64,000 nt of DNA from Neckera pumila (lineage: Eukaryota > Streptophyta > Bryopsida > Hypnales > Neckeraceae). The first letter of the stretch is position 1, and every line of letters begins with the position of its first letter. The position numbers and the translations under genes were made by a program. Location of the stretch: the NCBI GenBank assembly GCA_963969595.1, contig OZ018408.1, positions 43,773,022 through 43,837,021 of the forward strand. The letters are read 5' to 3'. Shown piece by piece: positions 12,780 through 24,721 of this stretch. The notes beneath the pieces are model-generated. The model was not told where the DNA came from. It worked only from the letters and a program-made list of their open reading frames with translations, and ran no database searches.

Positions 12780-13828
12780 TTTGTGGCAACCCCTGGGAGG
12801 TGCAAAAGCTCCGGGAAGCGCTGGCCTCTTGTGGCCTCGCTCTCTTGTTTTTGTTTCTTTTCTTTTGACCAGGTTTGGGCTTGGCTGTTTTGTTTCTCTG
12901 TTTGTTTGCAATGGAATTCCATTTGTTAAAAAGAAAAGAAACTCCGGGACTGGGATCGGGACCGGGTGGGGTGGGTCGACCAGCTAAGCCACATACCGGT
13001 AATCCTCAACGGAAAGAGGTGGGACGGCTACTTTGTCTCCAGTCTCGTGCAAATTTTGGAGCTCGGTGATGACAACTTGTATAACGGAAGCTTAATATCT
13101 CCCTTTGACAAATTTTGGGTTGTCGGGAATCGTTAGTTGCTGGGAGGAGGTCATGCATCCCGGGAGACATATCGTGGGGATTCAAAGTTCAAAGGGGCCG
13201 GCGAGCCGATCAATTGATGCCAGTCAAGTGGAGCCAGAAGGGGCCCCAGGATGTCACAATGGAGTCTTAATGTTGCATTGGCCCCTGGATCAATCAATTT
13301 TGTGTACGATCAGTTATGCAAGGCCATCAATGTAGGTCTGGCAACATTGTTAGCAAATTCAACAATCCCGGGGCCCCCTGAACTCAGGAACATCTTAACC
13401 GACCACCCAAGGCTTCTCTCTCATTGGTGTTGCAGCTAACTTTTGGTTTTTACATATGTTGTCATATTATTCCGCGACAAGACAAAGTGGTGCATTATGT
13501 TTTTACCTTTGTGTACAATTTCTTTGATGTATTTGGTCCAATCCAATACATAGTTCAATGTGGATTTTTAACCCCAGCACTAAATAGTGCAATTGGGTTG
13601 CCTTGACAATTAGGTTGCTTTAACTTAGAGAAGTTACCTCATGTTCCCTCATGACTCATGACTTGTCCAGATGGAGGCACAAGCCATTCTCTCATCCCGA
13701 GCCATGGATTAGTGTACCAACCCATATAGCACACATGTTTTCCCACATCTCTGCATCCTTCTACAGTAACTTGGATTGTTATAGTGTAGAATGTCGAGAT
13801 ATTAGTCAAGGGCAACCTAATTGTACTA
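12780..13828. other. GC-richer intergenic segment
   Basis: This stretch is clearly richer in G and C than its surroundings. Overlapping short frames exist in several phases but none shows a domain or a splice pattern I can defend. It may be remains of an old transposon or retroelement; I cannot assign it. Confidence 0.35.
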
Positions 13829-13832
13829 TTAA

Positions 13833-14751
13833 GTGTAGAGTTCTTTCATGTGACAAGGCCAAAACTGCTTCAAAATAGTAGTTTCCAAAGCAATTCTAAA
13901 ATCTTCATCCATTTTTGTTTTTTAACAAATTCAATTGTAGGATCTTTTAGTGAACTTGTTAGAGTACACTCTCCTAAATTTTTTAAAACAAAAGACCTTA
14001 CCAATTGCAAGATCATGATGCTTGAATTTGAGTAAGATGAATATTTTCAACTCTTCCCAAATGGTTAGATTTCAACTTTCAAACTTTTTACCCAAAAATG
14101 AATAGATCCTACAACTGCCAACTTTCTATAATATGTTGAAGACCGAATAAGTTGGGAATAGATACAAAAATTTCAACAAAAAAAAATTCATATTCATACT
14201 TGAAAAAAATAGTAGGTAGAAAGAAGTAGAGAATGATTTAAAATACTAAATTGTTAAGAATTTAGTTATAGAATTGCAAAATGTAAATCCCAATGGTTGT
14301 AATGTTGCTATAAAAAATCTAAACCCTATGAATATTTTTTTCCAAAATATTGAAAATTGAGTTAAATAAATGACTTCAAAGTCTATTTTAGAGTAGAGAT
14401 TGCATAACTGCCCGCAAACTAAAGCTCCTCATAGATTTCATTAATCAAAATAGAGAGATTCAAGATTTTCACGTGTATATAAATCTAGAAAACCAGTTTT
14501 TTATTTTTATTTTCTTAGAAATTTGATTTTCCCGAGCTGCTTGCATTACCTAGACTGCAAAAGAAACTACTTATCATACAATAATTTTTAACCATCTAGT
14601 CAAAAGTTCTGAAAACTATTGTACCTTAAAGCTACACTTTGACTACATCTTGTATGAAAAGTTCAAAGAAAAAGAATAAAAATTCCATTCATAAATGGAT
14701 GACCAAAAAATGCTATGTTGCCAGAAAAAATGCCACTTGGTCCTTTAGGGA
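13833..14751. mobile_element. TTAA element, decayed subfamily C/D copy
   Basis: The right end reads TTGGTCCTTTAGGGA. The left end is degenerate, but TTAA at 13829-13832 gives a length of 919 bp, matching full-length copies. The inner motif GTAGGATCTT is present near the left end. Inner sequence between about 14,100 and 14,740 follows the copy at 20892-21801. It is non-coding. Confidence 0.6.
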
Positions 14752-16140
14752 TTCATGCATTGCAAGTTTTTTATCTTGATTTCCAAACATAATTGGAATA
14801 ACCAAGATGATAAATGTTTGACACTCACATTGTAAATCTAAAGATGTAATAAAATTCAATAAGTGAACAACTATATTGCAACATGAAATTATGAAAGGTT
14901 ATAAATGATATCTTACAAGGATTATAATTTGACCAAATTGGTTGTGCAAATAAACACTGGATTCTTCAAGTTATTATGGTGTGTATTTGTGACTTTTATA
15001 GCAATGCTTATGTAAATTTTGTGGATGAAAATATAGTTGTTTGAAATGTTATCAAAGTTGCTATTATACTTTGAAGTTTTATTGGAAATGGAATATCAAT
15101 AAAAATAAAATGAGAGGGATTGACAAGTTTTTAACATTCCAAGTCCTTAGAAATCTACTTTAACCCCTAAAGAAATGAGGAATCTTTTTGGAGGCTTTTT
15201 GATTTGACAAGCATTTGCATTGGCAGTACCTAAGAGTAAATTGTAAAAATGTGTGAATGTATTTTTGTTTCATTTGTGTAAAAATAAAAAATAAAAAAAT
15301 GTGTGAATGTAATCTTCATGATACCTATCTAATTTATTTCATATAAAAGTATAGCTTTGGGAATGTTTTTGAAAGAAAACGGCCGTATCCCTTATCAATG
15401 TCAACAAAGGCACTAATGTAATAAAACTTGTCACTTACAAAGAAACGTGGCAAATGAATGTTGGCCTTTTCAAAGGGAGGGGGCTACCTAAATGACACCA
15501 ACCATGTTAGTCTAGACTATGAAAAGAGATTTTGATTGGAAACTTGCAACAATGATTAGCAAGGCCAATAGCAACATCTTCATGCACTATTGGCGATGAA
15601 CTATCATAGCAGGGTCAAAAGGGCACCATAGTCATATCAAATGGCAACAATCGTAATTAAGCTTTTAGAATTTTTGTACATCAAACCAAATTCCAATAGT
15701 GAATCTTCCTTATCAGTTTATAGTTTTTTTCATGGAATTGATGTCAATCCAAGCTTCAGCAAGACCAACATATTTCCAAATGCTTGAGACTTTAGAATAG
15801 ACTTTGGGGTATTTGGAGGTTTGACTAGTTGTAAGTTAGGGTAAAAAATCATTATATTTTTCTATTTTCTTACAAGTATACTACAACCAAACTATATTTT
15901 TTTGGTGTGAACTGTACACACTTTTAAATGAAGTAATTATAAGCCTTTATTGATGCTTCCAAATAATCTTCTTTTCTTCTTTAAACAACCAATACAACCA
16001 ATTGATAAAACTTTATCTCTAAAATGACAAATAAAGTCATTTTAGACAAGTGTAATGTTAGCAATACCCACCCAAGGTATCCATCAAGGCATCAAATGTA
16101 GGTGAAGGTAATGATAGGAAATATAAGGACCAAACTCTCA
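14752..16140. other. AT-rich intergenic DNA
   Basis: It contains one isolated TTAACCCCTAAAG at about 15,162 with no partner end in range, so either a truncated TTAA element or chance. No gene is supported. Confidence 0.45.
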
Positions 16141-16183
16141 ACTGTCTATCCCTGCATGACTACATACATGTTTTGTCCATTAG

Positions 16184-16320
16184 GACTGGCTTCCATGTGG
16201 AATCAAGTCTAGGCAAGCCCATGTACCAATCAACAATGAAACAAGAAACTCCCAAAAAATCAAACTCCCATTCCACAGCTAGTCACTCAGCTTCACCAGC
16301 CCCGACTCCACATGGAAGCC
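16184..16320. repeat. Short inverted repeat pair
   Basis: GACTGGCTTCCATGTGG at 16184-16200 is nearly the inverse of CCACATGGAAGCCGG ending at about 16,322, enclosing about 110 bp. It could be a small MITE or a hairpin; no target duplication was identified. Confidence 0.45.
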
Positions 16321-16840
16321 GGCGCCTTCCTTCCAAGTTGCAACAGAAATAGGGCCCTTTTGTGATATTATTTAATATTGACCACAACTCCTTCCCAGAT
16401 GAAATTTCTTAGAGTTTGAAAAACACTACGGTAGTTCAAATTGATCCACTGCCAAAACCGAGATGAGCCACCTCTATAATTCCGGATCCAAATGAAATTG
16501 ATTTTATGTTGGTGAGACTTGGACTTTCAAAGGGGGTGTGGGGACTCTTGTGAGTGACTTGAGTCTACTCAGTCTTGGAAGAAAGATGCTGAGTCAATGA
16601 ATCAGTGACTTGAGAAATTGTGACTTGAATGTATGCTAGTCCAGTAAGCAAGGTATGATCAGACCAGAGTTTGTACAAATGGAAACCCTCGGAAATGCAG
16701 CAGTTCTCTGGAGTTTGAATCATTCAACTCCATCTGCTCTCAAGTTCTGCAGAAAAGTCAGCAAGGCCTTCAGTTTGTGAGAGGAACTTGGTGTGAGCAT
16801 TAGGTCAAAAACAGCATCTTTACATGTGACAAAACTCTCA

Positions 16841-17225
16841 GAGCATCCCCACTCCAACTCAACAAGTGGCTCAAACTAGGCAAATGGCCATGCCCGGCCA
16901 TAATGAGTGCCCCACGGCACGCACAGCGAGGGCCAAAAAATGGCTGGGCACGGCCAACTTTGAAGAGCACCCAGCCAAATGAAGAGTCTTGCTTGCAGCT
17001 CGGTATGAGTTATTTTATCTTTATTTCCAAGTTTCGAGAGACCTTTTCATTAATGAATGTCTTTCCCGAGTGGGCATTCATGAGGTAGCACTTGGGGGCC
17101 GTGTAAACCCGGTTTCCTGTGTTCGTAACCAATGTTGCCGTGGGCACATGGGCCGGGCTTGGTCAAATGACACTCCAAGTACTCCCTGGCCGTGCCATTT
17201 GGCCATGCCTGGAGTGGGGATGCTC
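16841..17225. mobile_element. MITE with GAGCATCCCCACTCCA ends
   Basis: GAGCATCCCCACTCCA at 16841-16856 and its exact inverse TGGAGTGGGGATGCTC at 17210-17225 bound a 385-bp element. TCA flanks both sides, a 3-bp duplication. GAGCATC-type ends with 3-bp duplications are typical of plant PIF/Harbinger MITEs, which is the likely assignment. The interior is non-coding and contains further short inverted pieces (ATGGCC/GGCCAT) near both ends. Confidence 0.7.
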
Positions 17226-17228
17226 TCA

Positions 17229-17827
17229 AGGGCCACTTTACATTAAGGGCAATGAGACAAAATAAAAATAAAAATATTCTAAGCACTCTCATCGCCTACG
17301 CAATTTGTTAAAGTAGTCGTACAAAATGGGGCCCGGAAGATGAGTTTTGTATTTGCCACACATGATAAAATTGGAAATATTGATTTCGTTTTTGTAATAA
17401 GAGGACTCATTGGCTAATAGAGGTGAAGAACATTGAACATACATGTCACAAAATAGGGGGCTTCTTTTTTTGCAATTACCCTGTTGAATACATAATTCAT
17501 CCTATGGAACCTACTTTGTATGACCACTTAAATGTCTTGCCATCGTCTAAGAGTTTAGAAATGATTTACATGGACCAAAGAGAATTTTGGGAATTTTTTT
17601 TGGTTCTTGCAATTGATTTGGTCCCAAGCAATGCATTTTCTTACCATAGCTATAATTGTGTTCGTATTAGCTTGCCATTGCATTAAATTTGGAGGGACGT
17701 TGAGGTATTTGTTCTTTTTTTGTCAAAAGTGGCAAAATCTTGCCCACCCAAAAGCATTGGTTCCAAGTGGCCCTTATTCATGGTGATTGAAAACAATGGA
17801 GATTTTGCATATATAATTTTTGAGGGA
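17229..17827. other. Intergenic DNA with relic of the 49,346-type MITE
   Basis: About 17,344-17,482 aligns by eye with the interior of the MITE at 49346-49589: TATTTGCCACA near the start, AATAGGGGGCTT and TACCCT near the end. The terminal inverted repeats are not recognisable here. No gene is supported. Confidence 0.45.
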
Positions 17828-17828
17828 T

Positions 17829-18814
17829 ATTAGGAAAGATTTCAGCTCTCCAGAAGGCTGTAAGTTCTGCCATTTGCCCGGTGCAATTATAAAAAAAAAA
17901 AAAAAAAAAAAAATTGTTATTATTATTTTAATCATTTTTTAATTTTTAAAAATTAGATTTTGACGTGGCACTAGTAGTGTCACATAAGATTTTTATTTTT
18001 TTAATATTTTATGAAATATTTAAAACATTTTTTTATTATAGTACTAAAATCATAACTCCCTCTGTAATATCTCAAAAGCTACCTTTAATAATAGGGGCTC
18101 ATGCTTGCTATGCTATGCATTCATTGTATCACATATTAGTAAAATTTTGATATATTTGAATAAAATGCATGATAATGCTTTCAATAAGTCTTTGAAATAA
18201 TTAATTTCAGTACTTTGTAAAAATATTTTCAATCATGCATACATAAAAATAATATTTTCACACAATGTTTTATTTCAAAAATAGAATAGTAGTTTGCAAT
18301 CACCTCTCTCGTATCACTTTTATAGTTTTTATGATTTCAAAATTCTATTGCTACTATCAAATGATTTCAATTGAAGCGATTTTGGATTTCACAACAATTA
18401 AGTTGTTCATGAAGTTTTTGAAATGTACAAATTTTTCTTTTTCATTCACCAAGTTTTTGGGTTGCCATTGTTCATAACAATTGAGTCAACTTTTGAATGC
18501 ATTACAATAAATGTGTATATTTTACAGTATTCACCATTGCATATATTTCATTCATCATTCAATAAATTTCTAGTGTATATTTCAAATATATGCTTACTTA
18601 TAAACAAAATTATACAAAGATTTTAGTAATTTTTATTTGAAGATTTATTGAATTTTTGTTCTGCGTTTTATCTAATATGTAAAAATTCTAATAAAATTCT
18701 AACAATGAATGCGTAGCATAGCAAGCGCCAATCGCTAGTTCATTCTGAAATAACACCGCGGGGTCTCAAAAATCAATTCTTGCATCCTTTTGGAGGGCTG
18801 AAATATTTCCTAAT
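17829..18814. mobile_element. Inverted-repeat element, long relative of 43723-43995
   Basis: The left end ATTAGGAAAGATTTCAGCTC is matched by the inverse of the right end GAGGGCTGAAATATTTCCTAAT. Just inside is a poly-A run (about 17,890-17,913), followed by the near-palindrome GTGGCACTAGTAGTGTCAC. The same ends and the same palindrome occur in the 273-bp element at 43723. The extra 700 bp here is AT-rich and non-coding. No clear target duplication was found. Confidence 0.55.
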
Positions 18815-18815
18815 G

Positions 18816-19321
18816 CTAAGATTCTTTTCAAAGATATTGATGTCAAATGTATTGTTTGTTGAATTCACTTATCCTTTCACCTCTAATAAAATTACAATAT
18901 TTTGAGGCTCAAAACTGCTTCATAATACTTGTAACTTCATACTTAATACTTTGTAATTTAAAGAAATGATCATGATACATGAATAAAGTATGCTACTTAT
19001 AATTACTACTTGAAATGTATACAAATTGAAATCATTTTCTGCATGATTTTTATACTCAACATGAAATTCTATTTCTATGAATGTCCTAATTTTCTTCTAA
19101 AGAATGATATCTGTTGTTCATCATAGTTCATATAGCATAAAAGTGGAAATACAAATATTGGTAATAAATGGACTAACTGACATAGAGATCCAAATTGGGC
19201 CCCAAATTTATTAGGTAGTTTTAAATACTTCATATTTTCTTTGTTAATATTAGCCCCCATGTATTAGATTATATGTTTCATCCTGTAATCTATGAATTTT
19301 TCATCTTCAAACCATGAGTCA
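18816..19321. other. AT-rich spacer
   Basis: No gene, RNA or bounded repeat recognised. Confidence 0.5.
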
Positions 19322-19325
19322 TTAA

Positions 19326-20251
19326 CCCCAAAAGGCCCAAGGCCTTTATTCTACCAAAAAACACCCAAAACTGCCATTATTTTAGCAAAGAGTGAAAAAA
19401 AATTAAAAATGTTTTTCTTGCACATCTAACATAGGATCTTACACCTAACTAGTATGAGAATGTGGGGGAAAAATTTCAGAATTTTTGACCACACAGATTG
19501 CAAGATATCTATGTTTAAAGTGAAAAAAACAAATTTTTCAGCACATTGTGGGACTGGATTTTTTGACTTTGAATATTTTTACCTTAAAATTTTTACACTA
19601 CAGAGTTTTGAGCTTTAAAGGTTTATAGTGGAGAATTGAATTGACAATCCCCTCCCAAAAAATAATTAAAAAAAAATTAATTTTCATTTTTAAAAATATT
19701 GTTAAGTACAAGTAGGTACAAGATAGAAGGAAAAGCCAAAATTTCATATATTTTTGATGGAATTAAAATGCACAAATCCCAATGGTCAGATTGTTCTAGC
19801 AAGTAAACTTAACCATGCAAAAAAAAATTTGAAAATTTTGAAAAATTTGAAAAATTGCATTTAGAAATGAATCCTATAAGTTATTTTTTTCAAAAAGATG
19901 CTCTAATTGCCCAAAAAACAAGAATGTCCATAACTTTCTCATAACAACTCCAAATGAAATGAATAAAATCTTTTTAGATAGAAAACATATAATCTATGAG
20001 GAACAAATACTAAAAAAAAAAAAAAAAAAAATTGCAAATTTTTTTTGCTGCCCGTCGTCCCTTGTTTTGAGCATATTTGGTCATAACTTTTGTTTCCGGG
20101 CGCCGATTGTGAAAATTTTTATATTCCCATGAAGCTAATCAGTTTTTCTACCTCCCAAAAAAATTTCCAAAAATCAGAAAAGAATTTCAGCCCGTAGGTA
20201 CCTGCCCGAAAACACATTTGTCCCCCGAAGGGACAATAGGGCTTTTAGAGG
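19326..20251. mobile_element. TTAA element, full-length subfamily A copy
   Basis: TTAA at 19322-19325 and 20252-20255 flanks a 926-bp element whose ends are CCCCAAAAGGCCCAAGG and, inverted, a slightly decayed CCTCTAAAAGCCC. The TTGTCCC/GGGACAA stem lies just inside the right end at about 20,217-20,237. It has a poly-A tract at about 20,012 and no coding capacity. It is a good reference copy for subfamily A. Confidence 0.85.
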
Positions 20252-20255
20252 TTAA

Positions 20256-20887
20256 TCATGTCACCTTTACAAGTAAATTCTTAAGTTTGAAAAATTGAAC
20301 AAATCATTGACTTCAAGACTTCAATTGTTCATTAATCATGTCACAATAGAATTGATGGTTGTATGTCAATAGAAAAGTGGAGACAATCAGAAATTGTCCA
20401 ACAAATTGATGACCTTCATTGACGGTTTAGGTATTTTGAAGATTTGCTAAATGTTGTCATTTTTGGAAAAATATTGAAAACTGTATGAGTCAATTTCAAA
20501 ACAAATCAACGATAATGTAATTCAAAATATGTTGATGTAGAATAGCTTAAAAAACACCACATGATTGCAAGCCATAAAACTACATCCACTTTTCTTTTGT
20601 CTTTTCAATCTTCATATGACAAAGATATAGATTGTATTCAATTTCACATGTAAAAGTGGAGGGTCAGCTAGGGGTTTAAAGTGCTGGAATTGGATTGAAG
20701 GTGGGAATTTTTCAAATACTTGTGAAGTTGGTGTAGTTATATGGCAAAGAATTCAATTCTTTTTTACAATCTTGAGTGGTGTTTTTTGGATAATTACCAA
20801 ATCTGCTAATAGGGGCATTCTTTGTTTCTTCATTGAACAATGAAGTCATCCATGGACTACTTTTTGGTCCTTAGCATCCTTCGAGGG
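20256..20887. other. AT-rich spacer
   Basis: No gene recognised. Confidence 0.5.
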
Positions 20888-20891
20888 TTAA

Positions 20892-21801
20892 CCCCTAAAG
20901 TTCCATAGCTATATTTTTACCAAAGACGTTCAAAAATTGCCATTTTTAGAATATGTACCAAGTTTTGGAAAATAACTTTTTTTGACACAAGTAACCGTAG
21001 GATCTTGTAGTTTGTTGACTTGAGAACATGTGATAAAAATTTCAGAAATTTCCACTCCGTGGATTGCAAGTTATAAGCATTCAAAGTCATTGATCATGAT
21101 TTTGGCCCTGCAAAAAATAGGGCAGCTGCACTTCACAAGCTCACATTTCTACAAAAAAATGTCCAAAATGGTGCTGCTTCTTTGGATTCTTTTTCCTAGA
21201 CAAGTTGGCAACATGCTTGAAAAATTTCACATAATTTGGAATTATACAAGATATAGGAAAAAAATAGTAAGTAGAAAGAAGAAGAAAATGATTCAAAATA
21301 CTAAATTGTTAAGATTTTAATTATGGAATTGAAAAATGCCAATTCTAGTGGTTGCAATATTTTAATAAACAATCTACATCCTATAACTTTTTTTTCGAAA
21401 ATATTGAAAATTGAGAAAGATAAAGGACTTCAAAGTTTATTTTAGAGTAGAAAATCCATAATTGCTCGCAAACAAAAACCTTCATAACTTTTGACTCATT
21501 GATCAAATGGAATGATTTATATATTCTCCATGTATATATAACTCTAGAAAACCAATTTTTAATTTTTGTAAGAAGTGATTTTTTTTTATCTGCCCAAGTG
21601 CCTAAGTTGAGAAACAAACTACTTATCATGCAATAACTTTTTAACCATGTAGTCAAAAGTTATGAAAATTGTTGGGCTTTAAAGTTATTTCTTGTCTCCA
21701 CCTTCTATTAAAATTTGGGCCAAAAATATAGAAATCTCTAGTCACATGTACATGCCCAAAATTTCTATGTTGCCCAAAAACGCATGTTGGTCCTTTAGGG
21801 G
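20892..21801. mobile_element. TTAA element, full-length subfamily C copy
   Basis: TTAA at 20888-20891 and 21802-21805; ends CCCCTAAAGTTCC and GGTCCTTTAGGGG. The element is 910 bp and carries CCGTAGGATCTTGTAG about 100 bp from the left end. It is collinear, in opposite orientation, with the element at 23295-24491. It preserves the uninterrupted TA site into which the MITE at 24036 inserted in that sister copy. Confidence 0.88.
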
Positions 21802-21805
21802 TTAA

Positions 21806-22342
21806 AGATCTTACAAGAAAAGAAAAGAAATCTCTTAACTGCTTGTTGGGTTGTTTTTTTGAATTATAAATGGAGTTATTGTTTTTTTTGCATTAATATT
21901 GTAAAAAATGAAAAGTAATAAAAACTAAAAGGAAATGGCCTTTTCACCAAGATAGTCAACCAAAAATTAATAAATTTTAGGATGAATAGGTGAATTTTTT
22001 ATTTTAACAATTTTTTGAAAGTCATTTATTGTACGCTTTTAGTCCTTAGCATCTATATTGGATTAAAGCCTAAATGATTGGCCAAGGCTCTTGGGCTTAT
22101 TTTCAAGTGAATCTTTAACAAATATAGACTTTAGGAATTTTTTTTAGAATGTTTCAACCATTGAACTTGCTAGTGTACTAAATAAGAATTGCCATATTTA
22201 GGTTGCAAAGTTAAAGCTTTGTCATTAGTCAATTTTACATGCCCTGACCATACAAACCTTGGGCAAGGAGTAGGAGCCATATTCTACTTCTAGGAAATTT
22301 GTGATTTTCCCTTGGGTTTCTTGTTAGGCCAAAAGATGTTGT
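21806..22342. other. AT-rich spacer
   Basis: No gene recognised. Confidence 0.5.
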
Positions 22343-22346
22343 TTAA

Positions 22347-23143
22347 TCCCTAGAGGATCAAGGTCTTTTTTTTGCCCAAAAACACTCAAAATTGTTATTT
22401 CTATAGCAAAGAGTAAAAAATTTGAAAATTGATTTTTTGGGACACTCAATCATATGATCTTATACCTAACTAGTATGAGAAGGTGTGAAAAAAAATTCAG
22501 AAATTTTTACCACACAAATTGCAAGATATTTGCGTTTAAAGTGGAAAATAACAATTTTCAACACATTGTGCGGGACTAGATTGTTTGACTTTGAACTTTT
22601 TACTTAATTTTCATACTTCAAAGAATTGTTAAGAAGAAGTAGGTTCAAGATAGAAGAAAAATCAAAATCATTAATATCTCTAAAATGGAATTAATATACA
22701 CTAATCCCAATGGTGAGATTGCTCTATTAAGCAAATTAAACCATGTCGATTTTTCAGAAATGAATCCTACAAGTTATTCTTCAAGAAAATGCTCTAATGC
22801 CTGAAAAAACTAGATTGTCAATAACTTTCTCATAACAAATCCAAATGAAATGAATAAAAGCTTCCCAGGTAGACAAAAATATAAATTGTGAGAAAAAAAA
22901 GATTCAAATTTTTGGATTGTTTTTAATGCCCCCCCCCCCCCCCCCCCCCTTCCAAGTTTTGAGCTACTTGGAGCATAACTTTTGTTCCTGGGCATCGATT
23001 GAAAAAAAGATTATATTCTTACAAAGCTAATCACTTTTTCTATCTTGAAAAAAAGTTTCAAAAAATCAAGACAAAATTTCAGCCCATAGGTACCTGCCCA
23101 AAATTCCCATTTATCCCCCGAAAGAACAATGGCCCTTTAGAGG
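22347..23143. mobile_element. TTAA element, subfamily A copy with poly-C tract
   Basis: TTAA at 22343-22346 and 23144-23147, left end TCCCTAGAGGATC, right end GGCCCTTTAGAGG. Of its 797 bp, a run of 21 C residues occupies 22929-22949, where sister copies have only a short pyrimidine stretch. It is non-coding. Confidence 0.8.
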
Positions 23144-23294
23144 TTAACTCTAGAAGGACGTGCTAGGCACCGTGGAAATCATCCATTTGGGTGCCATATG
23201 AATCATTTTCTGAAGAAACCAAGAGCACTCATTGGAGGTCAAATCATTTGCAATAGTATTGCATGCCACATTTAACTACTTGTGCACTATTTAA

Positions 23295-24491
23295 CCCCTA
23301 ACGGACCAACATGCGTTTTTGGGCCGTATAGAAATTTTGGGCAGGTACGTGTGACTAGAGATATCCATATTTGAGGCTGAAATTTTAATAGAAGGTGGGG
23401 GCGAGGAATATCTTCATGGGTACCAAGTTTCATGACATTTTGAAATACGAGTCAAAAGTTGTGACCTGACATGTTACTTTTTTTCGTAACCGGGCAGTTT
23501 GGGCAGATCAGAAAAAATCGTTTTTTCCGGATTTTTTTTTTTGAAATTGGTTCTCTACATTTATATATACTTAAAAAGCTTTGAGTCACTCCATTTCAAT
23601 CAATGAGTCAAAAGTTATGAGGGTTTTTGGTTTGTGGACAGTTATGGATTCCCTACTCTAAAAAAAACTTTAGAGTCGTTTATTTAACTCAATTTTCAAT
23701 ATTTTGGAAAAAAAATAAAATTCTAGGATGTAGATTGATTATTACAACATCACAACCGTTGGGATTGACATTTTTAAATTCCATGATTAAATTTTTAACA
23801 ATTTAGTATTTTGAGTCATTTTCTACTTCTTTCTACTTACTATTTTTTTCCTATATGTTGTACAATTCCAAATGATGTGAAATTTTTCATGCATATAGAC
23901 AACTTGTTTAGGAAACTGAATTCAAAGAAGCACCACCTTTATCGGCATTTTTTCATTGAAAAGTGAGCTTGCAAAGTGCAGCTGCCTGGTTTTTCGCAGG
24001 ATTGAAAAAATGGTTTTCAAGACTTTGAATGCTTAAGGTGGGTACACCCAAATGCGCCACTGACCTTAAACCGCCATCTATACTCTCTGTACATTTCCAA
24101 AATCAGTTCTGTACCTATGTGCAAGAAACGCTTTTAGAACTCAACTTTGTTCTTTAATAACTTTTGCATACAGTATCCAAATGCTACATTCTTTGATGCG
24201 TTGGAACCTCCTTTCACTTATCAACAAGACAATAGGAAAATCTGACCAGCCTAGTAATAGTAAGTAGGCACAATACCAATTTGTGGTGGTTTTGGGTGTA
24301 CCCACCTTATATCTTATGATCCACACGGTGGAATTTTCTGAAATTTTTACCACATGTTTTCAAAATACCATACTACAAGATCCTATGGTTACATGTGTCA
24401 AAAATTGTTTTTTCCAAAATTTTTGTAGTTGTATTAGAAATGGCAGTTTTGGAGCGTTTTTGGTGATTACATAGTCATGAAACTTTAGGGG
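23295..24491. mobile_element. TTAA element, subfamily C copy split by a nested MITE
   Basis: TTAA at 23291-23294 and 24492-24495. The left end CCCCTAACGGACCAACATGC is the same type as that at 63878. Removing the 272-bp MITE at 24036-24307 and one TA leaves 923 bp, the normal full length. Its right part is the inverse of the left part of the copy at 20892. Confidence 0.88.
24036..24307. mobile_element. TA-flanked MITE, family 1, copy B, nested
   Basis: The ends AGGTGGGTACACCCAAA and TTTTGGGTGTACCCACCT are near-perfect inverse repeats. TA lies at 24034-24035 and 24308-24309. It is 272 bp, identical in length to the copy at 12506-12777. It sits inside an older TTAA element, so this family moved after that element did. 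Confidence 0.92.
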
Positions 24492-24509
24492 TTAATGAAT
24501 TTTGGACAG

Positions 24510-24581
24510 AACATCGTGGGATCTCACGATGATAACATCGTAGGATCTCACAATGAAAACATTGTAGGATCCTACAATGTT
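24510..24581. repeat. Three tandem 24-bp near-palindromes
   Basis: Three consecutive 24-mers begin AACATCGTGGGATCTCACGA (24510), AACATCGTAGGATCTCACAA (24534) and AACATTGTAGGATCCTACAA (24558). Each reads almost the same on the other strand; the third is a perfect palindrome. They begin 15 bases beyond the TTAA of the preceding element. Confidence 0.85.
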
Positions 24582-24721
24582 TGGATAGATCTCTCGACAT
24601 TTGTATAGATCTCTGGATGTTTTAAACTATCTCTTGATGGTCAATTTTTTTTTTGTTGAAGACCATTATTAGTTCTGGACTTTCAAAAGTCCAAAAGTAG
24701 TTAAATGTGGCATCTGCTTAA

